From assembly GCA_016722045.1 (NCBI GenBank), contig JADKGY010000001.1:558001-622000 (forward strand): DNA of 64,000 bases, written 5' to 3'. The notes under the pieces are model-generated. The model worked only from the letters and a program-made list of their open reading frames with translations, made no database searches and was not told the origin of the DNA. A program made the translations under genes and the position numbers. Of the stretch, positions 51,439-60,138 are shown in pieces. The stretch comes from Candidatus Opimibacter skivensis (GTDB taxonomy: Bacteria > Bacteroidota > Bacteroidia > Chitinophagales > Saprospiraceae). Within the stretch, counting starts at the first letter, position 1, and each line of letters opens with the position of its first letter.

Positions 51439-53916
51439 ATGAATCAAAAGCCTGAAGCCAAGAGGATTGTCATGAAATTTGGTGGCACCTCAGTAGGGAA
51501 TGCTGAACGGATCCATCAATTGGTAGAAATCGTTCGCAGGCGTTCACATGAAGGACCATTGGTGGTTGTCGTTTCTGCCATGTCAGGAATCACCAATCTC
51601 CTTGAGGAAGCTTGTACAAAAGCAGCAAATAAGAACGAAGCTTATCATTCCACTCTGGATACGATCATCAGACGCCATGAGGAATGTATCGCTTCTTTTC
51701 CATTCTCGGCTGCCATGTCCGCTGAATTGATCAATCAGATTCGTGAGCCACTTAACAGATTGGGTATCATCTGCCGCGGATTAAGTCTGGTCGGTGATCT
51801 TACGATGAAAACAAAGGCGCACATCATGAGTTTCGGCGAACTTTTGTCTTCGCGGATTATACGGGCAGCTATGGAATCCGATGGATTAAATGCAGAACTC
51901 ATCGACAGCAGGGAATTGATTGTGACAGACAATCAATTCCTATCCGCACGGGTTGATTTTGAAGAAACAAATAAACGTATCAGAAAATATATTGATCCTT
52001 CTAAAAAAATCTATATCGCACCCGGCTATGTATCCAGAAGTGATACAGGTGAAAGCACTACGTTAGGACGCGGAGGCTCAGATTATACAGCAGCTATTTT
52101 TGCGGGAGCACTTGATGCATCACGTCTTGAAATATGGACTGATGTCAACGGCATGTTGTCAGCCGATCCGCGATTAGTCCGTGAAACCATCACGATCCCG
52201 ACCATGAGCTATGAAGAGGCCATGGAGCTTAGCTATTTTGGCGCAAAGGTTATTTATCCTCCTACCATTCAGCCTGCCATGACAAGGCAGATACCCATCG
52301 TCATACTCAATTCTTTTGATCCTGATCATCCGGGCACGACGATCTCAGATCATCCTGACCAGAGTTCTCATTTTGTAAAGGGGCTGACATGCATTCAGGA
52401 CATTGTCCTTGTGACATTGACAGGTTCAGGCATGATCGGTGTACCCGGAGTAGCGCAGCGATTATTTCAGGCATTGAGTGAAGCCAATATTAATATCCTT
52501 TTCATTACTCAATCTTCATCTGAACACACCATTTGCTTTGCGATAAACAGGCAGGACGATTCGATAGCCAAAAAAGCAATGGAGAAAACATATGCATTTG
52601 AAATTAATCTTGGGAAGATTGACCCCATCCATATGGAATATGATCTTGCGCTTGTAGCTGTAGTCGGTGATGGTATGCGTGAAAGAGCTGGTATAGCCGG
52701 GAAATTATTCAGCCTCCTCGGAGAAAATGGTATAAACATACGTGCGATTGCCCAGGGCTCAACGGAACGGAATATTTCGTTTGTAGTCAATCAACATAAT
52801 GTCACCAAGACCTTAAATGTATTGCATGAAGGATTCTTTCTTTCAAAATATAAAACCGTTCATCTCTATCTCATGGGAACAGGAAATGTCGGTGCCACTT
52901 TGATAGAACAAATCGCTGTAGGACAAAAAGCTTTCAAGGAAGCAGGCAGCCTTGATCTCAAAGTGTGTGGAATCGCTAATAGTAAGCACATTTATCTTGA
53001 TCCGCTGGGCATCGATCTCAAAGACTGGAGAACAACATTGAAAGAGCATGGCAAAGTGTTGAGCTTGTCAGATCTGAAAAATGAGATCAAACAATTCAAT
53101 CTTCGCAATAGTATCCTGGTGGATGTGACAGCATCAGAACATGTGAGTAAAATCTATGATGATCTTCTTGCTTCAAGTGTGCATGTGGTGACGGCAAATA
53201 AAATAGCAGCTTCATCTCCATATCCTGTTTATAAAAGATTGAAAGAATTGTCTGCCCAGCACAATGTGAAATTCCTCAATGAAACAAATGTAGGCGCGGG
53301 ACTTCCCATTATAAAAACCATTCGGGATCTCGTACTCACTGGGGATCACATCCATCGCATCCAGGCAGTATTATCGGGAAGTCTCAATTACATATTTGAT
53401 CGGATCGGAAGCGATGGATGTTTATTCTCCGTGGCTGTGACTGAAGCACGTGAGAAAGGATATACAGAACCAAATCCTGCACTTGATCTTAGTGGAGTAG
53501 ATGTGATGAGGAAACTACTTATCCTTTCAAGAGAAGCCGGTTTGAAACTTGAAATGGAAGACATAAAGAACAAATCATTTTTACCATTGGGGACCTTGGA
53601 TGCGAATGGTTGGGAAGAATTGTTGGACAATCTGAAAAAACTTGATGTACAATTCGAAAAAGAGCGCAAGGAATTGTCCGCTTCGGATAAACGTTGGCGC
53701 TACATGGCTTCACTGGACAATGGAGTAGTGTCAACCGGTCTTGAAGAAATAGATAGTACCCATCCTGCATATCATCTCAAAGGAACCGATAATATTATTC
53801 TGATGTGGACAGACCGATATGCCAATCGTCCAATGGTCATAGCAGGTGCAGGTGCAGGACCTGAAGTGACGGCATCAGGCGTGCTTGCGGATGTAATTTC
53901 CATATCCAACGTCTGA
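51439..53916 (+). CDS. thrA: Bifunctional aspartate kinase / homoserine dehydrogenase
   Basis: This 825-residue protein catalyses the first and third steps of threonine synthesis. N-terminal kinase: KRIVMKFGGTSVGN (~9-21) and the catalytic/Asp-binding GESTTLGRGGSDYTAA (~205-220). Two ACT domains (~320-460, seen as GSGMIGVPGVAQRLFQALSEANINILFITQSSSEHTICFAI and AGIAGKLFSLLGENGINIRAIAQGSTERNISFVV, shown in part) sense threonine. Homoserine dehydrogenase starts at LMGTGNVGATL (NAD-binding) and has ANKIAAS, NETNVGAGLPII and GSLNYIFDR with the catalytic Lys region (EKGYTEPNPALDLSGVDVMRKLLIL). Length as in E. coli ThrA. The stop is 4 nt before thrC; no homoserine kinase (thrB) lies between. Confidence 0.97.
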   Translation: MNQKPEAKRIVMKFGGTSVGNAERIHQLVEIVRRRSHEGPLVVVVSAMSGITNLLEEACTKAANKNEAYHSTLDTIIRRHEECIASFPFSAAMSAELINQIREPLNRLGIICRGLSLVGDLTMKTKAHIMSFGELLSSRIIRAAMESDGLNAELIDSRELIVTDNQFLSARVDFEETNKRIRKYIDPSKKIYIAPGYVSRSDTGESTTLGRGGSDYTAAIFAGALDASRLEIWTDVNGMLSADPRLVRETITIPTMSYEEAMELSYFGAKVIYPPTIQPAMTRQIPIVILNSFDPDHPGTTISDHPDQSSHFVKGLTCIQDIVLVTLTGSGMIGVPGVAQRLFQALSEANINILFITQSSSEHTICFAINRQDDSIAKKAMEKTYAFEINLGKIDPIHMEYDLALVAVVGDGMRERAGIAGKLFSLLGENGINIRAIAQGSTERNISFVVNQHNVTKTLNVLHEGFFLSKYKTVHLYLMGTGNVGATLIEQIAVGQKAFKEAGSLDLKVCGIANSKHIYLDPLGIDLKDWRTTLKEHGKVLSLSDLKNEIKQFNLRNSILVDVTASEHVSKIYDDLLASSVHVVTANKIAASSPYPVYKRLKELSAQHNVKFLNETNVGAGLPIIKTIRDLVLTGDHIHRIQAVLSGSLNYIFDRIGSDGCLFSVAVTEAREKGYTEPNPALDLSGVDVMRKLLILSREAGLKLEMEDIKNKSFLPLGTLDANGWEELLDNLKKLDVQFEKERKELSASDKRWRYMASLDNGVVSTGLEEIDSTHPAYHLKGTDNIILMWTDRYANRPMVIAGAGAGPEVTASGVLADVISISNV

Positions 53917-53920
53917 CCCA

Positions 53921-55198
53921 ATGAAATATATAAGCACATCAGGGTCTGAAGCAAAACTTGGATTTAAAGAAAGTGTTCGATCGGGTCTCGCACCGGATGG
54001 CGGATTGTTAGTTCCGGAATTTATTCCAACACTGCGTCCTGATATGGTAAAGAATCTGCTTTCACTAAGTGATCATGATCTTGCTTTTGCATTGCTGACA
54101 CCATTTGTCAAAGAAGATCTCACAGTCGAACAGTTGAAAGCCATAATCGATCATACATTTCAGTTTGAAATTCCGCTTAAGCGAATTGGAACATCAGATA
54201 TCTATGTGTTGGAATTATTTCATGGGCCAACATGGGCATTTAAAGATGTCGGAGCACGGTTCTTAGCCGGATGTCTTTCATCATGGACCGCTGAAGAGAA
54301 TAATGTTACGATACTTGTTGCGACCTCTGGCGATACCGGAGGTGCTGTGGCTAATGGATTTTATAATCAGCCTGGCACTAACGTTGTCATTCTTTATCCA
54401 ATTGGTAAAGTGTCCGCATTGCAGGAGCAACAAATTGCGGGACTTGGTGGAAACATAACAGCGATAGGAGTGAGGGGGAGTTTTGATGATTGCCAGCAAT
54501 TGGTGAAAAGAGCTTTTTCAGATCAGGAACTCCGTACTTCAATGACGCTCACAAGTGCCAACTCCATCAATGTAGCACGATGGCTGCCACAGATGATTTA
54601 TTATGCATTCGCATTGAAAGAAGCTATAAGACAAAATGTCGAATTTGTTTTTTCTGTCCCCAGTGGAAATTATGGTAATATCACAGCTGGTCTGATGCTT
54701 CATTCGATGGGGATGAAACTTGAAAAATTTATTGCAGCACATAATGCCAATGATACGATTCCACGTCTTTTGAAAAATGATGTTTATGAACCCCATGAGA
54801 CGATTGCAACATTAGCCAACGCAATGGATGTAAGTGATCCGAGTAATTTTTTACGATTGCAATATTTATGGGACAAATATCCTGATCTCATCGATGATCA
54901 TTTTACAGCAGTTTCAATTTCAGACGAAGAAATTTTGGCTAGCATAACTTCATGCTGGAATGATCATCATTATTTACTTGATCCACATACAGCTACGGCA
55001 TGGAAAGCATTAAATGATCAGGGAGGCAAAGGTATCATTCTCGCCACAGCTCATCCTTACAAATTTGAGGATGTCATCAAAAAAGCGCTTAGCTATTATC
55101 CCGAAGACTGGAAAAAGGAATGGCAACCAGGAAAGATTGAAAAAATTGAAATCAGAGTTGACTATGATGACTTAAAAAAAATATTGAATTATACCTGA
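53921..55198 (+). CDS. thrC: Threonine synthase
   Basis: This 425-residue PLP enzyme converts O-phosphohomoserine to threonine. The PLP-Lys is in ELFHGPTWAFKDVGARF (~93-109), and the glycine loop is VATSGDTGGAVANGF. SVPSGNYGNITAGLML holds the phosphate-binding site. The N-terminus MKYISTSGSEAKLGFKESV and the C-terminal ATAHPYKFEDVIKKAL are typical of the longer (ThrC type 1) form. It follows thrA by 4 nt, so translation is likely coupled. Its substrate needs homoserine kinase, which is not encoded in this operon. Confidence 0.96.
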   Translation: MKYISTSGSEAKLGFKESVRSGLAPDGGLLVPEFIPTLRPDMVKNLLSLSDHDLAFALLTPFVKEDLTVEQLKAIIDHTFQFEIPLKRIGTSDIYVLELFHGPTWAFKDVGARFLAGCLSSWTAEENNVTILVATSGDTGGAVANGFYNQPGTNVVILYPIGKVSALQEQQIAGLGGNITAIGVRGSFDDCQQLVKRAFSDQELRTSMTLTSANSINVARWLPQMIYYAFALKEAIRQNVEFVFSVPSGNYGNITAGLMLHSMGMKLEKFIAAHNANDTIPRLLKNDVYEPHETIATLANAMDVSDPSNFLRLQYLWDKYPDLIDDHFTAVSISDEEILASITSCWNDHHYLLDPHTATAWKALNDQGGKGIILATAHPYKFEDVIKKALSYYPEDWKKEWQPGKIEKIEIRVDYDDLKKILNYT

Positions 55199-55673
55199 CA
55201 AAGAAAATCTCGTTCTTTGCCCCTAAATCCCCTGAAGGGGACTAACAAAGTAAATCGTGAATCTAGAATGTAGAATTTTGAGCCAGGAAGGAAACCAGGG
55301 AATAAAGAATAGAGAATGATAATCAAATCTTAAACTTTATAATTCCTCATTTATAATTTTACCTCTTCGTTCCCAATTCAAAATTCACTATTCACGATTC
55401 CCTTCCCTCATTTATAATTTTACCTCTTCATTCCTACTTCAAAATTCACTATTCATGATTCCCTTCCCTCATTCCTAATTCTCCATTCCACATTCATAAA
55501 AAAAACCACCCCATCCGTTAGAATGAAGTGGCCTTCAGATTGGTTTTAACAGTCGCAATGGCGATACTGGAATAGGTGCAAATTGTATACCAGAAAAAAC
55601 TTTGTATTGAAATATCGGGAAAAAGAGACTTGATATCCAACGTTGATGAAAATAATGCATCTTTGCCATCCCC
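55199..55673. other. 475-nt spacer with 61-bp direct repeats
   Basis: No gene supported. Two 61-nt copies (55345-55405 and 55406-55466, four mismatches) and a partial third (55467 onward) are made of ATTCACTATTCA-, CCTCATTTATAATTTTACC- and CCCTTCC-type segments. A CCCCTGAAGGGG inverted repeat lies at ~55229-55240. Confidence 0.75.
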
Positions 55674-56868
55674 ATGGTACCTGAAAATGAAAAATACGAT
55701 CTGCGAGGAGCATCTTCCTCTAAAGCCGAAGTTCACCAGGCCATTCGCAATTTAGATAAAGGATTGTATCCTAATGCTTTCTGTAAAATTTTACCTGATG
55801 TCGCCGGCAGTAATCCTGATTTCTGCAACATTATGCATGCAGATACAGCAGGGACAAAGCCAAGTTTAGCCTATCTCTATTGGAAAGAAACAGGTGATAT
55901 CTCCGTGTGGCGGGGTATCGCCCAGGATGCCTTAGTCATGAACCTCGATGATATGGCATGTGTGGGTAGTCTTGACAATATCCTTATTTCTTCTACGATC
56001 GGGCGCAACAAACATCTGATCCCGGGAGAGATCATTGAAGAAATCGTAGAAGGAACTATCTCTTTTATTGATAAAATGGGCGAAAGAGGGATTTCGATAA
56101 AACATGCAGGTGGTGAAACAGCCGATACAGGTGACATCGTAAGAACGATTGATGTGGGTATCACAGCTTTTGGTCGCATGCATAGAAAAGACCTTATCGT
56201 CAATCAGATAAAACCAGGTGCTGTAGTCATAGGATTGGCTTCTGATGGTCAGGCTAATTATGAAGAGGAATACAATAGCGGCATCGGAAGCAATGGACTG
56301 ACATCCGCACGACATGATATGTTGCACAATATGTATGCAGCAAAATATCCTGAAAGTTTTAGTCCGGAGACCGATCCTTCTCTTGTCTATAACGGTCCAT
56401 GGAAACTTACAGATACCGTTGATGTCAATGGACAGCAAATCACGATAGGCAAACTTCTTTTGTCTCCGACAAGAACATACCTACCTATCCTGATGCCTAT
56501 CATCAGGGAATATCGTCAAGGCCTACAGGGAATAATCCATTGCACGGGAGGAGCCTATAGTAAAGTCCTGAAATTTCTGTCGCCTGGTGTAGCCGTCCAT
56601 ATTGATTCTGTTCCACCGACTCCTGTTCTATTTGAAATGATCCAGAAAGTCCTCCGGTACATCACTCGCTGAAATGTACAAGGTGTTCAACATGGGAATA
56701 CGTATGTTACTATTTGTCGATCAGAAATCTGCCAATACGATTCTCGATCTGGCTTCTGCGTTCGGTGTCAAAGCATACATCATGGGCCAAGTGAAACGAA
56801 CACCGAATGAAGCAAAAGTGGTAATACAGACCGGAGACGAAGCAGAGCCGATCGTTGAGTACAAGTAG
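55674..56868 (+). pseudogene. purM: purM (phosphoribosylformylglycinamidine cyclo-ligase), split by a frameshift
   Basis: The N-terminal frame (55674-56672) encodes YDLRGASSSKAEVHQAIRNLDKGLYPNAFCKILPD and later PurM blocks: HADTAGTKPSLAYLYWK (ATP/Mg), DDMACVGSL and GGETADTGDIVRTIDVG. It stops with KVLRYITR. The +1 frame continues the protein: after KV, reading TCC GGT ACA TCA CTC GCT GAA ATG gives SGTSLAEMYKVFNMGIRM, the normal C-terminal motif. The two frames meet at 56650-56653, where one extra C (GTCCTCC versus GTCTCC) shifts the frame. PurM makes AIR, the fifth step of purine synthesis. Possibilities are a sequencing error, a real lesion, or slippage; an essential single-copy gene makes an error most likely. 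Confidence 0.9.
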
Positions 56869-56886
56869 AAAGACAATATGCAATTT

Positions 56887-56973
56887 GCAATAGGCAATAG
56901 GCAAAATAAAACTCACTACTGAATACTGAATACTGAATACCGAATACTCACTATTCACTACTCACTACTCACT
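56887..56973. repeat. Heptamer arrays GCAATAG (3 units) and ACTGAAT/ACTCACT (9 units)
   Basis: 56887-56907: GCAATAG x2, GCAAAAT. 56911-56973: ACTCACT, ACTGAAT x3, ACCGAAT, ACTCACT, ATTCACT, ACTCACT x2, all with period 7. The last units contain the minus-strand stop TAG (56965-56967) of the M43 protease gene. Confidence 0.92.
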
Positions 56974-58476
56974 AACCATCAGCCTTTCGACCAGCGTTCC
57001 ATTCGCAGAATGCAGCATCACAAAATAAATTCCAGGTACAAAATCCACAGTACTGATCGTTTGTTGCGATGTACCTGATGGAATAGATAGAGATTGTGTA
57101 GACATTATCTGACCCGAAGAATTCGAAATTTTCATCTCTGCATCAAATGCTTTTATGGATGTAATCGTCAGTATAGATTCCTGATGAATAGATACAGGAT
57201 TTGGACTAATCGTATAAGCATTGATTTCTTTGATCTCATTTACACCCACACCAGTTCCCACTTTGAAAGTTTGTGTTGCACTGTACATGGCTCCTGTTTG
57301 TGATTCGTTATATGGCCAGACTTTCCAATAGATGGTAGCTCCTGCAGGAAGGTCAATATCAATAGTCAATTGAGAAGAAGTAGAAAAATATTTATGTGGA
57401 TTGATTGTAAATGAATTGTTCTGGGCAAATAAGATCATGTACTTATTGGCTCCGGGCGTATCTTCCCAATCCAATACTATACTGGAAGGACCAGGAGTGA
57501 ATTCTCCGTTAATCGGACTAATGTACGTTACGGGTCCGGTTACCGGAGTTGTGTTTGGAACCACATTGGTACGGATATAAGCGCGTTGTGCAGAAAAGAA
57601 ACTGGCGTTAATCAGGGTCTTCTGATTTGTTGTAAAAACATAAGATCCACAATCCGTGTAATAACTCATGTAATTATTTGTAATCGGTGTGATGAGCTGA
57701 TTGTTTTTATCCTTGATTTTTGTATTTGCCGCACAATCTGATTGATATAACAAACCCAGGTTGTAATCAGGCGGAGTATCACAGATATGATCGCCGGCAA
57801 TATTACAGTTAGAACCATCCTGCAATTCAATGAGTGCTGATCCACTTCCATTGCTGCATGCAATTGTAAAATTGACATTCACCGGATTCGTGTACTCAGT
57901 TTCTGTGTACGGATGACAATCCCAACCTGAGAAAGGGTGAGGTAAACTGAAAAAATGTCCAAATTCGTGAGCAACGGTTGACGAGACGGAACTAATCTGA
58001 TCTCTTCTTGATACTACCCAATCCTCATTAGGCTCATAATAAGCCAACACTACACCGGGTGTTTCATTTCCACTTTCAGCCTGATTCGTAATAAACAGAT
58101 TCAATGCATTGTTATCCCTTCTTAATCTCATCTGGGTGATTGCAGCCGGAGAAGCCGGTGTATTATAGACCGCATCATTATCAAAATAATTGAAGTGATC
58201 AATGTAGAATACAGCTTGTTGATCACCATATTGCCCATTCAGATTAGCGATTTGTTTTAACACATCCTCCTCCTGAACCCGTCCCGTACCCCCGGCATTG
58301 GCTACAAGGTGAAAAGTGACTGGAATATATTTCTGCGCACTGCGATCGTTAGACGTAAGGTTTTGTTTCAACTCATCAACTCTGTCCAAAAGTGGTTGTT
58401 GAGGTGTACCGCAGTATTGGGCAGAGACCAGAGTCGTAAGCATGAATCCGGAAAAGGCTAAAAGGAATCTTAACAT
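56965..58476 (-). CDS. M43-family (pappalysin-like) zinc metalloprotease, T9SS-secreted
   Basis: This 503-residue protein has a signal peptide (LLAFSGFMLTTLVSA) followed by QYCGTPQQPLLD. Catalytic motif H170-EFGHFFSLP-H180 (HExxHxxxxxH of metzincins) is followed by a CDTPPDYNL segment (~225-233) and the Met-turn in NNYMSYYTDCGSYVF. This is the M43 pattern. Next comes a Fibronectin-III-like domain (VLDWEDTPGANKYMILFAQN...IYWKVWPYN), then a T9SS sorting domain (INAYTISPNPVSIHQESILTI, MKISNSSGQI, FVPGIYFVMLHSANG). A secreted protease acting on proteins outside the cell is likely. The stop codon lies in a heptamer array. Confidence 0.9.
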   Translation of the reverse strand: MLRFLLAFSGFMLTTLVSAQYCGTPQQPLLDRVDELKQNLTSNDRSAQKYIPVTFHLVANAGGTGRVQEEDVLKQIANLNGQYGDQQAVFYIDHFNYFDNDAVYNTPASPAAITQMRLRRDNNALNLFITNQAESGNETPGVVLAYYEPNEDWVVSRRDQISSVSSTVAHEFGHFFSLPHPFSGWDCHPYTETEYTNPVNVNFTIACSNGSGSALIELQDGSNCNIAGDHICDTPPDYNLGLLYQSDCAANTKIKDKNNQLITPITNNYMSYYTDCGSYVFTTNQKTLINASFFSAQRAYIRTNVVPNTTPVTGPVTYISPINGEFTPGPSSIVLDWEDTPGANKYMILFAQNNSFTINPHKYFSTSSQLTIDIDLPAGATIYWKVWPYNESQTGAMYSATQTFKVGTGVGVNEIKEINAYTISPNPVSIHQESILTITSIKAFDAEMKISNSSGQIMSTQSLSIPSGTSQQTISTVDFVPGIYFVMLHSANGTLVERLMVSE

Positions 58477-58549
58477 ATCTATTTTTCTTTACGGGTGCAA
58501 AGATACTCATTGAATTGGGGCTGATTAAAATTTGATGGTGAATTCTTTT

Positions 58550-58557
58550 TAGTTTTG
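58550..58557 (+). promoter_or_regulatory. Candidate -7 element for mdh
   Basis: TAGTTTTG matches TAnnTTTG and lies 40 nt before the mdh ATG. A TTG at 58532-58534 is only 15 nt upstream, slightly short for the usual -33/-7 spacing. Confidence 0.45.
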
Positions 58558-58597
58558 CCGACATATTACACGATTTTCTGATCAATAATCTACTATC

Positions 58598-59533
58598 ATG
58601 TCAAAAGTTACCGTTGTCGGCTCCGGAAATGTCGGTGCCACTGTGGCTAATGTTTTAGCCCATCAAAACATTGTAAATGAAATAGTTCTGCTGGACCTCA
58701 TGGCCGATATGGCTAAAGGCAAGGCATTGGATACCTGGCAACAGGCCTCTATAGATGATTATTCAACCCGGATAACAGGTACGGGTGATTATGCACTTAC
58801 TGCAGGTTCTGATATTGCGGTCATCACTGCAGGCGTCCCCAGAAAACCGGGTATGAGCAGAGATGACCTGATCTCTACGAATGCCAAAATCGTCTCCGCT
58901 GTGACCAAATCGATCCTTACGCACAGCCCCAATGCCATATTGATTGTCGTTTCCAATCCTCTGGATGTGATGACATACGCTGCTCATGTAGTTTCAGGTC
59001 ATCCAACAAGCAAGGTGATCGGAATGGCTGGCGTACTGGATACAGCTCGTTATCGTGCATTTTTAGCAGAAGCCCTTGATGTTTCACCTCGTGATATTCA
59101 GGCGATGCTTCTGGGTGGGCATGGGGATACAATGGTTCCTTTGCCACGTTACACGACAGTCTCAGGTATACCGGTTACAGAATTGATTGACGCGGCCGCT
59201 TTGGATGCCATAGTGGACCGGACAAAGAAAGGTGGAGGAGAACTGGTACAATTGATGGGAACATCGGCCTGGTATGCACCAGGTGCTGCTGCTGCCCAGA
59301 TGGTAGCTACGATCTTACGAGATGAAAAAAGGATACTTCCGTGCTGTGTCAAACTCGAAGGACAATATGGCCTTAAAGATGTCTATCTGGGTGTTCCGGT
59401 CAAATTAGGTAAAAATGGAATTGAATCCATCATCGAATTGGATTTGACCAAAGAAGAGATGGCGCTGCTACATGAATCATCCGGACATGTCAAGGAAGTA
59501 ATGGCTGCTTATGACAAAATGGGTCTTTCCTGA
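58598..59533 (+). CDS. mdh: Malate dehydrogenase (LDH-like type)
   Basis: The protein has 311 residues. The NAD site is VTVVGSGNVGATVANVL. The substrate loop is GVPRKPGMSRDDL, with Arg81 and the nearby Arg that selects dicarboxylates (malate/oxaloacetate) rather than lactate. VSNPLDVMT and LLGGHGDTMVPL carry the catalytic Asp/His pair. It oxidises malate in the TCA cycle. Standard length. A TAnnTTTG element lies upstream; the next gene follows 12 nt after the stop and probably shares the transcript. Confidence 0.96.
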   Translation: MSKVTVVGSGNVGATVANVLAHQNIVNEIVLLDLMADMAKGKALDTWQQASIDDYSTRITGTGDYALTAGSDIAVITAGVPRKPGMSRDDLISTNAKIVSAVTKSILTHSPNAILIVVSNPLDVMTYAAHVVSGHPTSKVIGMAGVLDTARYRAFLAEALDVSPRDIQAMLLGGHGDTMVPLPRYTTVSGIPVTELIDAAALDAIVDRTKKGGGELVQLMGTSAWYAPGAAAAQMVATILRDEKRILPCCVKLEGQYGLKDVYLGVPVKLGKNGIESIIELDLTKEEMALLHESSGHVKEVMAAYDKMGLS

Positions 59534-59545
59534 TAATCGAATCTA

Positions 59546-60076
59546 TTGAACAATCTCACCTTTCTTCAAAATGTCAAAACGCAAAAGGGTGATTCCATCT
59601 GGGATCTCTCTTTTAAAAGTCCTGTATTAGTAGTCCTGTTAAGACATTTCGGATGTGTGTTTTGCAAAGAAGCACTGGCTGAACTTGGTAAAATTCAAGG
59701 CATCATCCGAAAACAAAATACTCACCTGGTTTTGGTACATCTTTCAGATAGTCAAACGGCTGAATCTATTTTTAAAAGTTATGGCCTTGAGAATGTTGAC
59801 TACGTTTCTGACCCGGATGCAACTGTCTACCAGGAATTTGGTTTATTGAAAGCACGATTACAGCAAATGATTGGCCTCAAAGTTTGGCTTCGTACTTTTC
59901 AACAGGGAGTTATCAAAGGTCATGGTTTGAATAATCCGGCAGATGGAGATGTATTTCAGATGCCCGGTGTTTATCTGATCTGGAAAGGCCACGTAAAAGA
60001 TGAATATATACACGGGACAATAGCAGACAAACCTGACTACCTGAAAATGTCAAAATGTGAGAATTGTACTCCTTGA
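59546..60076 (+). CDS. PRXL2/SelL-like peroxiredoxin-like protein
   Basis: The protein has 176 residues from TTG 59546. The redoxin fold contains LLRHFGCVFCKEALAEL, with C-V-F-C where AhpC2/PRXL2 proteins have their redox pair (some have selenocysteine). Other visible segments are LVLVHLSDSQTAESIFKSYGLENVDYVSDP, DGDVFQMPGVYLIWKGHV and a C-terminal YLKMSKCENCTP with CxxC. It is cytoplasmic and probably reduces a peroxide or disulfide. 12 nt downstream of mdh; an extra CENC pair at the end is unusual. Confidence 0.78.
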   Translation: MNNLTFLQNVKTQKGDSIWDLSFKSPVLVVLLRHFGCVFCKEALAELGKIQGIIRKQNTHLVLVHLSDSQTAESIFKSYGLENVDYVSDPDATVYQEFGLLKARLQQMIGLKVWLRTFQQGVIKGHGLNNPADGDVFQMPGVYLIWKGHVKDEYIHGTIADKPDYLKMSKCENCTP

Positions 60077-60138
60077 TTTAATATTGATGCTAACTTTTTT
60101 TTTGAAAATCAGTTTCAACATCCAGTGAATTTGACAAT

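Noticed and set aside
56674..56868. Small separate gene downstream of purM
   Set aside because: Its sequence is the C-terminal part of PurM in the next frame; it is a frameshift product, not a gene.
2710..56973. CRISPR array
   Set aside because: The repeats are 7-8 nt with no spacers of unique sequence, and no Cas gene is present; the fibre repeats are coding.
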